Origin: Cerioporus squamosus
Lineage: Eukaryota > Basidiomycota > Agaricomycetes > Polyporales > Polyporaceae
Assembly: GCA_022592435.1 (NCBI GenBank)
Contig: JABYQS010000047.1
Span: forward strand, 1 to 64,000
Length of the DNA stretch: 64,000 nt
Reading direction: 5' to 3'
Below, piece after piece: positions 47,215 to 57,897 of the stretch (positions are counted from its first letter, which is position 1; each line of letters begins with the position of its first letter). The notes under the pieces were generated by a model. That model saw only the letters and a program-made list of their open reading frames with translations. It did no database searches and was not told the DNA's origin. The translations under genes were made by a program, and so were the position numbers.

Positions 47215-47626
47215 AGTGCAGATCACGATGGTGCGGGGCGGAACTCCTTGCTCGGACTTTTTGCGTAGGACGGAGGTGTTGACGAGGAGCCTGGGCGGGG
47301 CGGCAGGTCGCTGGAAGAGTACTCAGCCAAAATAATTTGTAACAACGTAAAAGCAGCTGTAATCGCAACTTGCTCTGAGAAGGAGGAGGAGGAGGGGTAC
47401 TGAGTGTCGACATGCGGCATGCTTCGCCACCTTTGCAAGTTACGTAAGTGGCATGGTCGGCGTTTGGTTGCGGTGGCGCAGCGGATGCTTTTGTCTCCTG
47501 ACCACCACGTCTGCAAACGTCGTAACAGTAACCACTCGATCCGGTATGATGGAAGTTCACCCTGCCTTGTGTGAACCCCACTGAGAACATTGCTGAACGT
47601 ATCCATGTTTTCTAGGCTTGCCAGTG

Positions 47627-49233
47627 ATGCTCGCGGTGCATCAAGTGTTATATACTCAAGAATTGCTCGAGGCTATCTTCAGCCAACTATCGACGGGCAT
47701 GGTACATCCGGAAGATACCCCCGAGGACGTCAAGGAGCGCGCAGAAGTGAGATGCACGCTGGCACGCGCAGCTCGTGTGTGTCATGCCTTCAGTGAACCC
47801 GCTCTCGACGTCCTTTGGTGCGCTCTCGACAACATCATTCCGTTGTTGCGACTTATTCCTGGATTCGAGAAGCGAGAATCTACATGGGTGGGTACGCCCG
47901 CCTCCGAGGTCTTGACAGAAATATTGGTTCTGACTGTTCGTGTGGTAGTATTTGATCCTGCCCATCTTTGACGACGCTTGGACCCGTCTCCAAGATCACG
48001 CTCGCCGCATACGCGGGCTCTGCCACTATCGCACCACGGTCGTATTTCCAACCGTATGGTCAACACTCCTGTCGCAATGCCAAAATCGCCCTCTTATGCC
48101 CCGACTTAGGGTGCTCGATATTAGCGAGCTCGCGATCACCTGATTTTCCCTTCCTCCTGTTAACCCTCTCCCCGTCACTATCCGAGCTCTATCTCTCCTT
48201 CGAGAACACCACCGGATCAGCCTTGCCACAGATAGCGCACATGCTACTCATGTCGATCGTACAAACGGCCCGCGATCTGACCATACTGTACCTCGACGAA
48301 CACTACCCCATCCCGAGCGAGACCGTGCCCATGATTGGACACCTCTCTCGACTAAAGGAGCTGAAGCTCTGCGATCCCGAGATCACGGTCAACGCCCTTG
48401 GGCTGCGCGCGATCTCGCAGCTGCAGTCTCTCCGCGTGCTCTCCATCGAAGACCTGCGTCTCTATGGAGCGCATGTCGAGCTCGACGACGGTCTGCGGTC
48501 CGTTGAGACCCTGTACGTGCACGCCAGTCCCGTCGACCTCCGGAGATTCGTCCAGGCAAGCAAGTTCTCCGAGCTCCAGCACTTCGACGTCATGAGCCAC
48601 TGCGAAGACGGCGTCTTCCCGGCAGAATCCCTGGCCTCCACCGTCTCCTTCCTACCACAGACCGTACACAAGGTCCGCCTGGGCTTCTGTGACGGAGAGA
48701 GCACCAATCCACCGACGTGCTCTCTAGCAGACATCCTACTCCTACTGCAGCCCCTCAAGGAGCTCGCCCACATCACCCTCGACAACGGCATGCGCAGGGT
48801 GGCTGCCTCCGACGCCGACACGAAGGTTCTCTTCGATCAGTGGCCCCGGCTGCAGCGCTTCGCCCTGAGCGAAGACAAAGACACCCCTCGCCTGTTCACC
48901 CTCCCCCAGCCCACGTTCGCGACTCTGCTCGACATCGCCCGCCGGTGTCCGGAGCTCGAGTCGTTCACCACCACCTACCTCGACGCCACCACCCTCCCCG
49001 CCACAGCCGACCTACCTTCCACCCGACACCACCTGCAGTCCCTATCGTTCGACTTCGTTCTCGGCAATACGTCTCCGGAAAGTATCGCTGAAGTCGTCGA
49101 CCGGCTTTTCCCATACGTAGCCGTCAAGCGCGACGGTGCGGACACTGCCATCTTTCTTAGGCCGGGCACCACGCCGTGGTGTCTTGTGTTGGACGCCTTG
49201 AAAACATTGCGGACCAAAGGAACGACGGCGTGA
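47627..49233 (+). pseudogene. F-box/LRR gene with a one-base frameshift
   Basis: Exon one (47627-47887) has the F-box (TQELLEAIFSQLSTGMVHPE, VLWCALDNIIPLLRLIPGFE). After an intron (47888-47948) exon two starts YLILPIFDDAWTRLQDHARR and stays open only to a TGA near 48141 (ELAIT). In the next frame the family text goes on at once (SPDFPFLLLTLSPSLSELYL) and continues to a normal end at 49233. Adding one base near 48140 would rejoin the two. Repeats such as LRAISQLQSLRVLSIEDLRL are well kept, so loss is recent or is an assembly error. About 510 residues if repaired. Confidence 0.75.
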
Positions 49234-49403
49234 AAATCTCACATTCTTGACGACGGCACGACCAAGCGAGTACCTCTCGACTACCTAGGGGAATGTGCTT
49301 GCAGATGGTTGGGAGGTGTCGCTGATGGGCAGAAGGTCGACGGTGACAGTGGACGATGTTTGTTGTATTAACAATAGCGACTGGACAGTACAAACGGCCG
49401 CCT

Positions 49404-49857
49404 CCGAGATGCTATTACTCCTCCCGCCGTCTTCCACAATCCGAGTGTCGCCTCTCTGGTTGGGGTTGCTCGCCTATGCCCGAGTCTGACCAATCTTAAC
49501 CTCCAGTTCCTCGATGTCACGTCGCTGCCCGACAAGCACGCCCTCGCAGCTGCTGATCACAGTGCGATGCGGTACTTGGACATCCACTATCTCGTCGGCG
49601 CACCGACCACTGCCAATCTTCTCGACCTCGCCATCATTGTCGATCTTCTCTTCCCAAACCTCGAGCCGCTGGAGTCTGGCTCTCACAAGGACAACTTCAC
49701 GTCGCCCCCGCAGACCAGACGTCTGCCCCAGGACGGACATCCTGATCCTTGGCACGTCACCAGGATGATGCTCTCCGCGACACAACTACGGCGCAGGCAC
49801 ATCTCGCACCCTGTCACAGAGCAGGACTCGGGAAACATAGGTTCCAACTCATCGTGA
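49404..49857 (+). pseudogene. Orphan 3' fragment of an F-box/LRR gene
   Basis: The plus frame reads VASLVGVARLCPSLTNLNLQ, DVTSLPDKHALA, LAIIVDLLFPNLEPLE and DPWHVTRMMLSATQLRRRHI, then stops at 49857. These match the last quarter of the F-box genes here, most closely the tail of 26230-29793 (GYEPWRLTQILLGAIQFSRM). No F-box or upstream repeats precede it: the preceding 170 bp belong to the end of the neighbouring gene and spacer. It may be the remnant of a tandem copy. Confidence 0.7.
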
Positions 49858-50134
49858 AGGAGTATGGTCCATCTTGTCGTAAAGGTTGCGTTCCGGTTCC
49901 GATTCCGATTCCGCTGAACGCTTGAGACATGACGGTTCCTCCACTCTACCATCGCGTTTTTTCATCCCTACCTTACGCGCTTTGTTATCCCTCCATTCAA
50001 GCCCACGATGCATAGGAAGCATCTTTTGGCTATAGCATCGTTTCGTAACGCCGCTGCGTTCCAGCAGCCAGCCGGGATAAGTACGAGCATCGAACAGTTG
50101 TATGGCAGAGAGCCGAATTCGTATTCTGCTAATT

Positions 50135-50147
50135 CCCCCCCCCCCCC
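50135..50147. repeat. Run of 13 C
   Basis: Homopolymer upstream of CHL1; length is likely to vary or be misread. Confidence 0.8.
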
Positions 50148-50258
50148 TGAAAGTAAGCTTCTGAAACAATCATATCCGAGTATAGAACGAGTCAGCAACG
50201 AGTACATACCATAAGTTGTAATGCCAGGTCAGGCTGTGCTTAGCGCGCGTTGTCACGG

Positions 50259-50286
50259 ACGCGTCTTGACGCGTGCCGTCACGCGT
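50259..50286 (+). promoter_or_regulatory. Three MluI cell-cycle boxes before CHL1
   Basis: ACGCGT at 50259-50264, 50269-50274 and 50281-50286, that is 82-109 bp before the ATG. This is the MBF-binding sequence of yeasts that drives G1/S genes, and fits the S-phase job of CHL1 in sister-chromatid cohesion. Confidence 0.6.
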
Positions 50287-50367
50287 TCCGTAACAGCGAC
50301 CCTTTTCCTAGTGCCACCACCACGTCGACGAATCGCCGACGACACTTCGTGGTCAAAGGAGTGGATC

Positions 50368-53300
50368 ATGTCCCTTCGACTACCTACTCCGGCGGACTTT
50401 CCCGCATTCCCTTTCACTCCCTACGGCATCCAGCTGGACCTCATGCGACAGATATACAGCTCGATTGAAGACCGCAAGGTCGCGATTATGGAAAGTCCTA
50501 CAGGTACCGTACGTATACTCATATCGTCTACTGTGAATCTTGTGACTAAAATTTGACAGGGAAAAACGTTGAGCTTGCTATGCTCCTCTCTTACGTGGCT
50601 GAAGGACGAACAATGCCGCGCGCGTAATGACAAGCTAGAACTTCCCGGCGACTCGGACGGTATGCGCACGTTGAGCAGTAACTTGACTCATACTGACACT
50701 TAATGAATATATAGCACCGGATTGGGTTCTTGTCCAGACTATAGACCGCCGACGACGACTACTTGAAGCAGAGGAACTCGAGTATGCTCAGCGTCTGGCA
50801 GATGCCCGGAAACGCGAGGCGCAACTCAGGAAGCTTGCACGAGGGCATGTGCGCAAGAAGCCGGTGAGAAGAACAATCGGACCACTCAGTCACTTTACTT
50901 ATTATGATGCAGCGATTGTCCCCTGACGATGATGCAATAGACGAAGGTATCGATGAGGAAGCTGCTTTTCTACCAGATGGCGACGCAGAGGACGAAACGA
51001 GCAATATATCGCCCGCCGTCCTTACGCTTATGAGGAAGTGAGGTTGTCTTCCCCTTATGGCGCAACTCAAGGCTAAGGCTAACTCTGTCTACAGATTGCA
51101 ACAGGGTCCCGCGTCCCAGGATAACGAGCAGGAGCCTGTGTGTACGAAGATATACTACGCCTCGCGGACGCACTCTCAACTCTCTCAAGTCCTACACGAG
51201 CTTCGCAAGCTCAAGCTCAAGCTCAATGTAGCCCTGCCGCATGCAAGCGAACCGCCAGGCCCCCGACCACCAGGGAAGCGTCCGGCGTCCAGGATTGATG
51301 ACGAAGACGAGGACGAGGAGGGAAGTGGACCCCGAGCGGTTTCTCTCGGTTCCCGCAAACAGCTATGCATCCACGAGCGACTACGCGAGAAGGCTGGTGA
51401 TCTCGACGAGGCATGCCGGCAGATGCTCGGAGGTACGTTCACGATTGCCGTATCACAAGTCGCCAACTCAACTATCCATGGTAGAGAAGGGGAAGAAACG
51501 ATGTCCACACCTGCCTACCACCGAAGAAGAGACGCGCATGCTGGACTTGCGCGATCAGATTCTAGTACGTTGCCTCTGCATCCCTCTCGGGGTTCGGCTA
51601 ACATATTGTATTGCAGGCTACGCCCAAGGATATTGAGGATCTCTTCCACATTGGGCAGGCTGGCGATGTCTGCCCGTACTTTGGCTCACGACGAGCGATA
51701 CCACAAGCCCAAGTACGCAACCTGACCGTCCTGTCCCTCTTACAACTCTCACGTACAAAGCCCAGCTGGTTCTACTGCCATACAATCTGCTGCTGCAAAA
51801 GACTGCCCGTGAAGCGCTAGGCATCGACTTGACCGACCAAGTTGTCATCATTGACGAGGGACATAGTATGTACACATACATTGATCTGAGATCGAGCAGA
51901 TAGCTCAAGCTCTGGCAGACCTGACTTCCACCCTTCTGTCCCTATCAACTACCCGGCTGCTACTCCGCACCCTGTCAAACGCACGACATCAGCTCTCCAT
52001 CTATCTCTCTCGCTTCAGGAACCGGTTGTCGACGACACATTCCCTACATCTCAAACGCCTCACGAACCTACTCGATGCGCTTGCGAAGTATGCCGACGAG
52101 TGGCGTGACGAGCATCTCAAGTCGAAAGGAGAGCAGGGACGTAGAGGTCCGGACGTCGAAGTCATGACGAGTGGCGAACTCATGCAGAAGCTCGGCCGGA
52201 AAGCTGAGGGCGTGAATCTACTCGAGGTTGAAAAGTATCTGCGAGAGAGCAAGGTGCGACACCTATCTGGTCTTAATAGAAGCGGAGCTGACTCGGAGTA
52301 GATTGCACGAAAGATCTCGGGGTACTCCGTCAAGGAACTCGAGAAGGCTGCTGGGCAAGGTGGGTGCGCTAGCCTCCTTGACGGTCTCGCTCTAACCGTC
52401 ATCGCAGACAAAGTGAAGCTGACGAAGATAGCGCGTCTGGCGAATACCACTCCCCCGCTGCATGCCGTCGAGAGCTTCATCATGGCGTTGACCACAGCTA
52501 GTGAAGGTACATATGCTCTACACGAGAGGTCGGGACTGCGACGCTGACGACAGTGAATGACTATCTCAGATGGCCGCGTCACGTTTAGCATGGTGGACTG
52601 CCAGGTCGAGATTAAGTACCAGCACCTAAATCCCGCAACGCACTTTCAGGAAGTCATCGAGGCGGCGAGGTCGGTAATCCTTGCCGGAGGGACCATGTCG
52701 CCCGTACGCATCTGCGATTCCCGACTCGTCGCCGGACCTTATTGACATTGCACCCAGATGTCTGATGTCGTGAATCAGCTGTTCTCGGACCTGCCGAAAG
52801 AGCGGCTCGCGACGTTCTCATGTGGACATATCATCCCCGCGACCAATTTGCAGACGCTCGTTATGCGCAAGGGACCCCGCGGCGGGGAGCTGCAGTTCAA
52901 GTTTCAGCAGCGCGGCGACGACACTGTGGTGGGTCCTGTAGAAACTGAAGATAAACACTGGCTGACACGTTCTGTAGCTCGCAGAGCTTGGACAAATACT
53001 GCTCAACTTCGCGAACATCGTGCCCGCCGGCATGGTGGTCTTCGTCCCGTCTTACGGATTTCTCCACGCAGTCACGGAGAAGTGGAGGTCGGGAGGAGTC
53101 CTGGACAAACTGAACGCGAAGAAGAAGGTACTACGCGCCATACATGCATTCAGTCCCTCTCTGCTAACGCTGTTGGCCGCAGGTCTTCTCGGAGCCGCAG
53201 GACAGCACCCAGGTCGAATCCATCCTCCGAGACTACGCTGCCGCAATCCGGAGCCCCGCTGAGCATCAAGGGAAGAAGCGAGGCGCGCTCTTATTCGCGG

Positions 53301-53797
53301 TTGTCGGCGCGAAGCTCTCCGAAGGACTGAACTTCACCGATGACCTCGCACGTGCAGTCATCATCGTGGGTCTGCCGTTCGCGAACCTTGGCTCGCCAGA
53401 GCTGAAGGAGCGCATGAGCTACGTCAACCGGCTCGAGCAACGGCGACTCGCTGCGGGCGGCACAAAGCTACCTGGTGTGAAGGATGCAGGAACGGAGCTG
53501 TACGAGAACATGTGCATGAACGCCGTCAACCAGAGTATCGGTGAGTGGTCACAGTCGTCCTTGTGCCCACTAGGGGACGCAGGCTGAAATGAGTGGACAG
53601 GACGGGCTATTCGGCATAGAGGAGACTGGGCAGCGCTCGTCCTGCTGGACTGCCGCTATGCATCGCCGCGCATCCGAGGGAAGCTCCCGAAGTGGATTGA
53701 ATCCGGGACGATCATCACGGACACCTTTGGTCAGGCCATGAAGGAGCTAGGGAAGTTCTATCGAAATAAAAGGGAGGAAGGGGTGACAACGGTATGA
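50368..53797 (+). CDS. CHL1: ATP-dependent DNA helicase CHL1 (DDX11/ChlR1 family)
   Basis: Iron-sulfur superfamily-2 helicase that acts with the replisome to establish sister-chromatid cohesion, in the nucleus. ATG at 50368. Start: [20 protein letters not shown]; Walker A is split by an intron (ESPTGT then GKTLSLL). Then [38 protein letters not shown] and KKRCPHLP with Cys residues of the Fe-S domain, [23 protein letters not shown] (motif II, DEGH instead of the usual DEAH), [84 protein letters not shown]. Stop at 53797. About fifteen introns. Just after DEGH (about 51868-51900) I could not place an intron that keeps the frame, so a small error or unusual junction may lie there. Ends 90 bp from the convergent F-box gene. 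Confidence 0.85.
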
Positions 53798-53887
53798 TTT
53801 GTACGATGCATTACATGTGCGAATATAGTAAGTTAGTAAAGATGAGGCAAGCTAGCTTGTGGTGGTCTGAAGAGTGTTCCTCGACCG

Positions 53888-55669
53888 CTACCACGAGACG
53901 GCGGTAGCTTGCCCCCAACGCAGGTCCGTTCGTGGATACTTCTTCAATAATTCGCGATGCCGCCGTCCGATCTGCATCGCTTCCAGATATTCCCTCACAT
54001 TCTCCGGAACCTCGTCGCGACCAACATAGGATATGCTCCGAAAGTTCTCCCTAGGCGGCGGGTCGCGGAGGTGGACGGACGGGAAGAGACGATCGATGAA
54101 CTCGGCGCCTCGGAGACATTTGTCCCTGTCGCGTTCAAAGCCGACGAGCAGGAAGTGCAGGGGGTGATTGACGAACGGCCAATCCTGCTGCTCGGGAAGG
54201 GTGGATAGTTCTATCTCAGGCAGAGAGAGCTCCCGTAACCGAGGACAGCGACGGGCGAACGCGATCAGGGATGACATGGTCGGTCGGGGGATCTTCCTCG
54301 AGATGTGCACATGGAAGATCTCCTGCTCGCTTGGCGGAATGTGTAACTGGGTGAGTTCGGGCCAGGCTTCGATCATGCGCTCAAGGTCGTCGTCCGTGAG
54401 GGCGGGAAGCTCCGTGAAGTCAAAGGTGACCTTCTTCAGCTCGGAGCAATTGAGCGAGTACCGGACGATGTCGAGAAGAGAGCCTTTGTAGGGGGGCTCT
54501 TCTGTGTAGTAGCGGTCATCTTCTTCCTTGAGCCGGAATGTCTGCTTGTACTTGAGGGTGAACTCCTCTATCGTGATCGGGATCGTTGCGCCAACGTATT
54601 CGAAGGACTCGATGCAGCGCACCACCATGGTACCGAGTTCCGCGGGCCAACACTCCACCGAGACATCGAGTGTAAGAGAACGCACAGGCGGACTGTACAT
54701 CTTCGAGACGAAGGTCCCAAGGTCCCAGGGGTGACCACGTATAGACAGACATGTGAGCGCGGACCAGTCCGTCTCGTCGAACGGTTCGAATTCGTCGTCC
54801 GAATCTTCTGGTCCCACATCCCCCAGTTCGATGATCGCAGACAGCGAATGCAGGTTACTCAGCTTGGCAAGGCGCTGGAGAATGTGAAGGTCGAGTGCCG
54901 CATTGTCTGCCTCGAATACCTGCAGCGCCATGAAGTTGCACAGAGGACGAAGGAATGCGGGAGGAAGAGGGTTGTAAGCGGCGTCGTGCACGATGAGGAG
55001 ATCGGTGATTTCAGGGGCTGTCTTGGATATATGACGGAGAAGAGCCGCAACGGCATTGAAATCCTCTGTACATGCTTCCCTTCCGAAGAGACTCTTCACG
55101 CGCAAGCTGCGTAGGGTTGGGGTGAGGAACATAGTCATCACGGGGTCCGAAACGTGAATGGGTAAGGTCGATAGAGCCTCCAGCTTCGGCAGCAAAGGTC
55201 GATGGCCACACCAGCGGTAAAGGAAGGTCCAGGTAGACGTATGTATTCGTGCCCATGTTTTCTGGTGCAGGATACGGACACGACTGGCATACGCTTGGAA
55301 GCGTAGCCAAGCCTCGGCGGTAATATCGTCATGCAACATCTATGCACAGCACACTCAGCACAAAGGCACATCAATCTTTGGAGATTTGACACTTACGGAC
55401 ATCTTGCTCCCTCCGTGGCATGGCCGGAACTGGGGAAATAATGTCAGAAGCGGTCGGACGTCATCCAGCTTCCGCCATAAGACTGCCAGTGCATGCTCTA
55501 AGAGCGCGCGAGACGCATGAGCGGCAGAGAAGAGCGTGCCACGCAGCTCCTTCTGTCTTCGGCTCTCTGCGCCCGAGAGTTCATTTCGTGGCGAAGAGAC
55601 TGGAGGCTCGAGATGTGCGAAGATTGCGGCCAGTAATAGCGGAGAGTGTGCCACACGAATCGAGGCCAT
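53888..55669 (-). CDS. F-box/LRR protein, intact, two exons
   Basis: ATG at 55669. Exon one (55397-55669): SPLLLAAIFAHLEPPVSSPR, then AVLWRKLDDVRPLLTLFPQF. Intron 55340-55396 (GTAAGT...CATAG). Exon two (53888-55339): MLHDDITAEAWLRFQAYASR, RPLLPKLEAL, leucine-rich stretches, SLIAFARRCPRLRELSLPEI near the end, last residues GQATAVSW. About 574 residues. It differs from the other copies by an acidic insert (DVGPEDSDDEFEPFDETDW). No breaks. Probable SCF adaptor; target unknown. Convergent with CHL1. Confidence 0.8.
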
Positions 55670-55956
55670 GTCCCTGATTGGCCGACCATCAGCATTTGCA
55701 TTGCATCATACACAGACGGTTCACGCACCGTTGTACTTTAGTAGTACTTGACATACTGAGGTAAGTACTTCACCTTGCTCGGGTTTGATGATGGTGGTTC
55801 ATGACGACGGGCCTGTGCCGGCGCTTACTATCGGCTTCAAGCTTCAACACGAAGTAAGTACTAAGTATTAAGGTACTGATCAATGACAGATTGAATCTAC
55901 CGACCTTAGACCTTACTGAATAAGTATCACTTCGACTTGAACCATTCGCTCATCTC

Positions 55957-57740
55957 ATGGCACCCAAGCTTACATATCTCTTGCTTTGTGAACCGGACCC
56001 GTCCCTCGCTGGACCACCCCTCCGTGTCGGTGAGACCTATGGAAAGATCGCCGAGCTTGCTACTAGTTCGCTCAAAACCTCTACTAACCCCGTCGTAGAC
56101 AATCCCTGTGGACATCCTAGGGCGTACTCGAGCGGCAGAGCTGGAATCTTCCCTCAAATGTGACTCCGGGGATGATTACAGCCGCTGTGCTAGAGCTGGA
56201 CGTCTTTGGGAGTCACTGCTAGACGAGCATCCTACTGTGGCGTTCCTCATGCTACGGGTGGCGGACATGCGTGCGACCTTGGGCAACAAACTTATGACAC
56301 CCAAGTTATACAAGGAAGTGAGCCGCATGCTATATATGTTAGCGTCGTACTGAGTTAAGGCAGCTTCAAGCCCAGTTGAACGACGCTACCTTCGGGGCAT
56401 GGCTGGTACAATTCCAAAGGGAAGCGTACTCAGAAGTACGAGACAACCGTGAGATGGCATTATTATACGGATAGACAGGATTGAACCGAAGTGGCGTCTT
56501 CAGTGCTACTCTTCCTTCAGCAAACTCAACGCTTCACCCAAGTCAACGTTGGCGAATGCAAACCTGCGAGGCCCCCTTCCCGTATTGCAAGCTCCTTAAC
56601 GCGCAAATGCAACATCTGCGTACAGTATAAAGCCAGTTAGGTACAGATCTCGAGCAAGTGATGTCTCGATATCTCAACTACCACTCTATCGAATTGAACA
56701 TTCTGGAGGTTGTCGTCCAGTTCAATCCATTGGTTGGCGATTCACACTCTTGTCTACCAGTAGATGCTTTCCTGATCATGAACTATCAGGCCGTCATACC
56801 CTTGGTGCGAGGTGGGTTCTATGACCAAGCAGCTCTTGCAGCGGCGAACATCACGGGAGGCGCTGTGCGAGACCGTCCTGAAGCATTGGCTATCCTCAGA
56901 GATACGCGCGAGGTTTGGTTCCCTTCATGGCATCATTGTACGACCGTTGATCTCTTCGTCTCCAGACCCTGGAGCTCGCTATCGAGATGGCCAAATCCCC
57001 GCAGGTTAGCCTGAGTGTCGAAACGATATGTCGCATGCACAAGGTCCTCATGCGGACCAGTACAAGTCCTGCGGATAGCAGGCAGAGGAGAGAACCATCT
57101 CTCATATGTGAACATCGGCGTGACTCGGAATCAGACCTGCACTAATGTCACGGCATCGAGCCGCAATCGAGCTGGTCAGATGGTTACGGTGCAATTTTGC
57201 CCCTACCACGAAGTCGATAAAGAGCTTCAGGTTTTCTGTGAGCGTTTGAGAGTGAGTGCCGCAATATAACTCAACTTCGGTCCCTGACGAGCACTGTAGG
57301 AGTTGCTGCAAATCCCGGACATGGACCCTTTCGCCACTGCGGCGTGGATCAGCTATATATTCGCGTCGATTCATCCTTTCGAGGTGCACTTGTCTTCTTC
57401 CTCCCCTTGGTATCGCCACTCATACGACCTCTCCTTGTCCGCCCTGCCACGATCCGCGTCGCTGAATCAGGATGGGAACGGAAGGCTTTCGAGGATCTTG
57501 TCGTCGATACCCCTGTTGAAGAACGGCTTGCCCCCGATCTGCGTCCCCGCGCAAAGCAAACTCACGTACTTCGAGCACCTGCAGCAGGTGAGATGTTGAA
57601 CCAGTCAAATTTGAACTACGGACCTGATGTCAGTATTGCAGGTCCGAGCGAACTCCGACGGCGACTACTCAGGTTTAATGACATATTTGTATACCGAGAC
57701 AGAGGAGTCCCTATCCACGTTGCATACGTACTTCAACTAA
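55957..57740 (+). CDS. Fic-domain protein (AMPylase-type)
   Basis: Fic enzymes transfer AMP (or another nucleotide part) to hydroxyl groups of target proteins. ATG at 55957; about nine exons, some borders uncertain. Recognisable order: ILGRTRAAELESSLKC, LWESLLDEHPTVAFLMLRVA, LELAIEMAKSPQVSLSVETI then CRMHKVLMRT (helix before the core), FCPYHEVDKELQVFCERLR, DPFATAAWISYIFASIHPFE spliced to DGNGRLSRILSSIPLLKNGL. The catalytic HPFxxGNGR motif is complete, with its His and both Gly-Asn-Gly-Arg elements, although an intron splits it (after HPFE, from about 57385 to 57470). The last exon ends TLHTYFN at 57740. About 400 residues estimated. The inhibitory helix S/TxxxE(G/N) was not identified. Fic genes are often multicopy and patchy in agaricomycetes. 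Confidence 0.7.
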
Positions 57741-57897
57741 CCGATTACTCGACGTCGATAGTTGTCACTGTATACCATCTAAGACAGGGTTGTGGCTTCG
57801 TTGCGTCCACTGCAGGCTAGCTGGGTAGGGGGCAGTCTGCAATGGCGAGTCACAAGAAACAATGAGCTCTCGGAGCGGGGGAGAGCTCGGTGTGTTC

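Noticed and set aside
47162..47606. Two minus-strand frames before the F-box gene
   Set aside because: Low complexity, overlapping the end of a better supported gene and a promoter.
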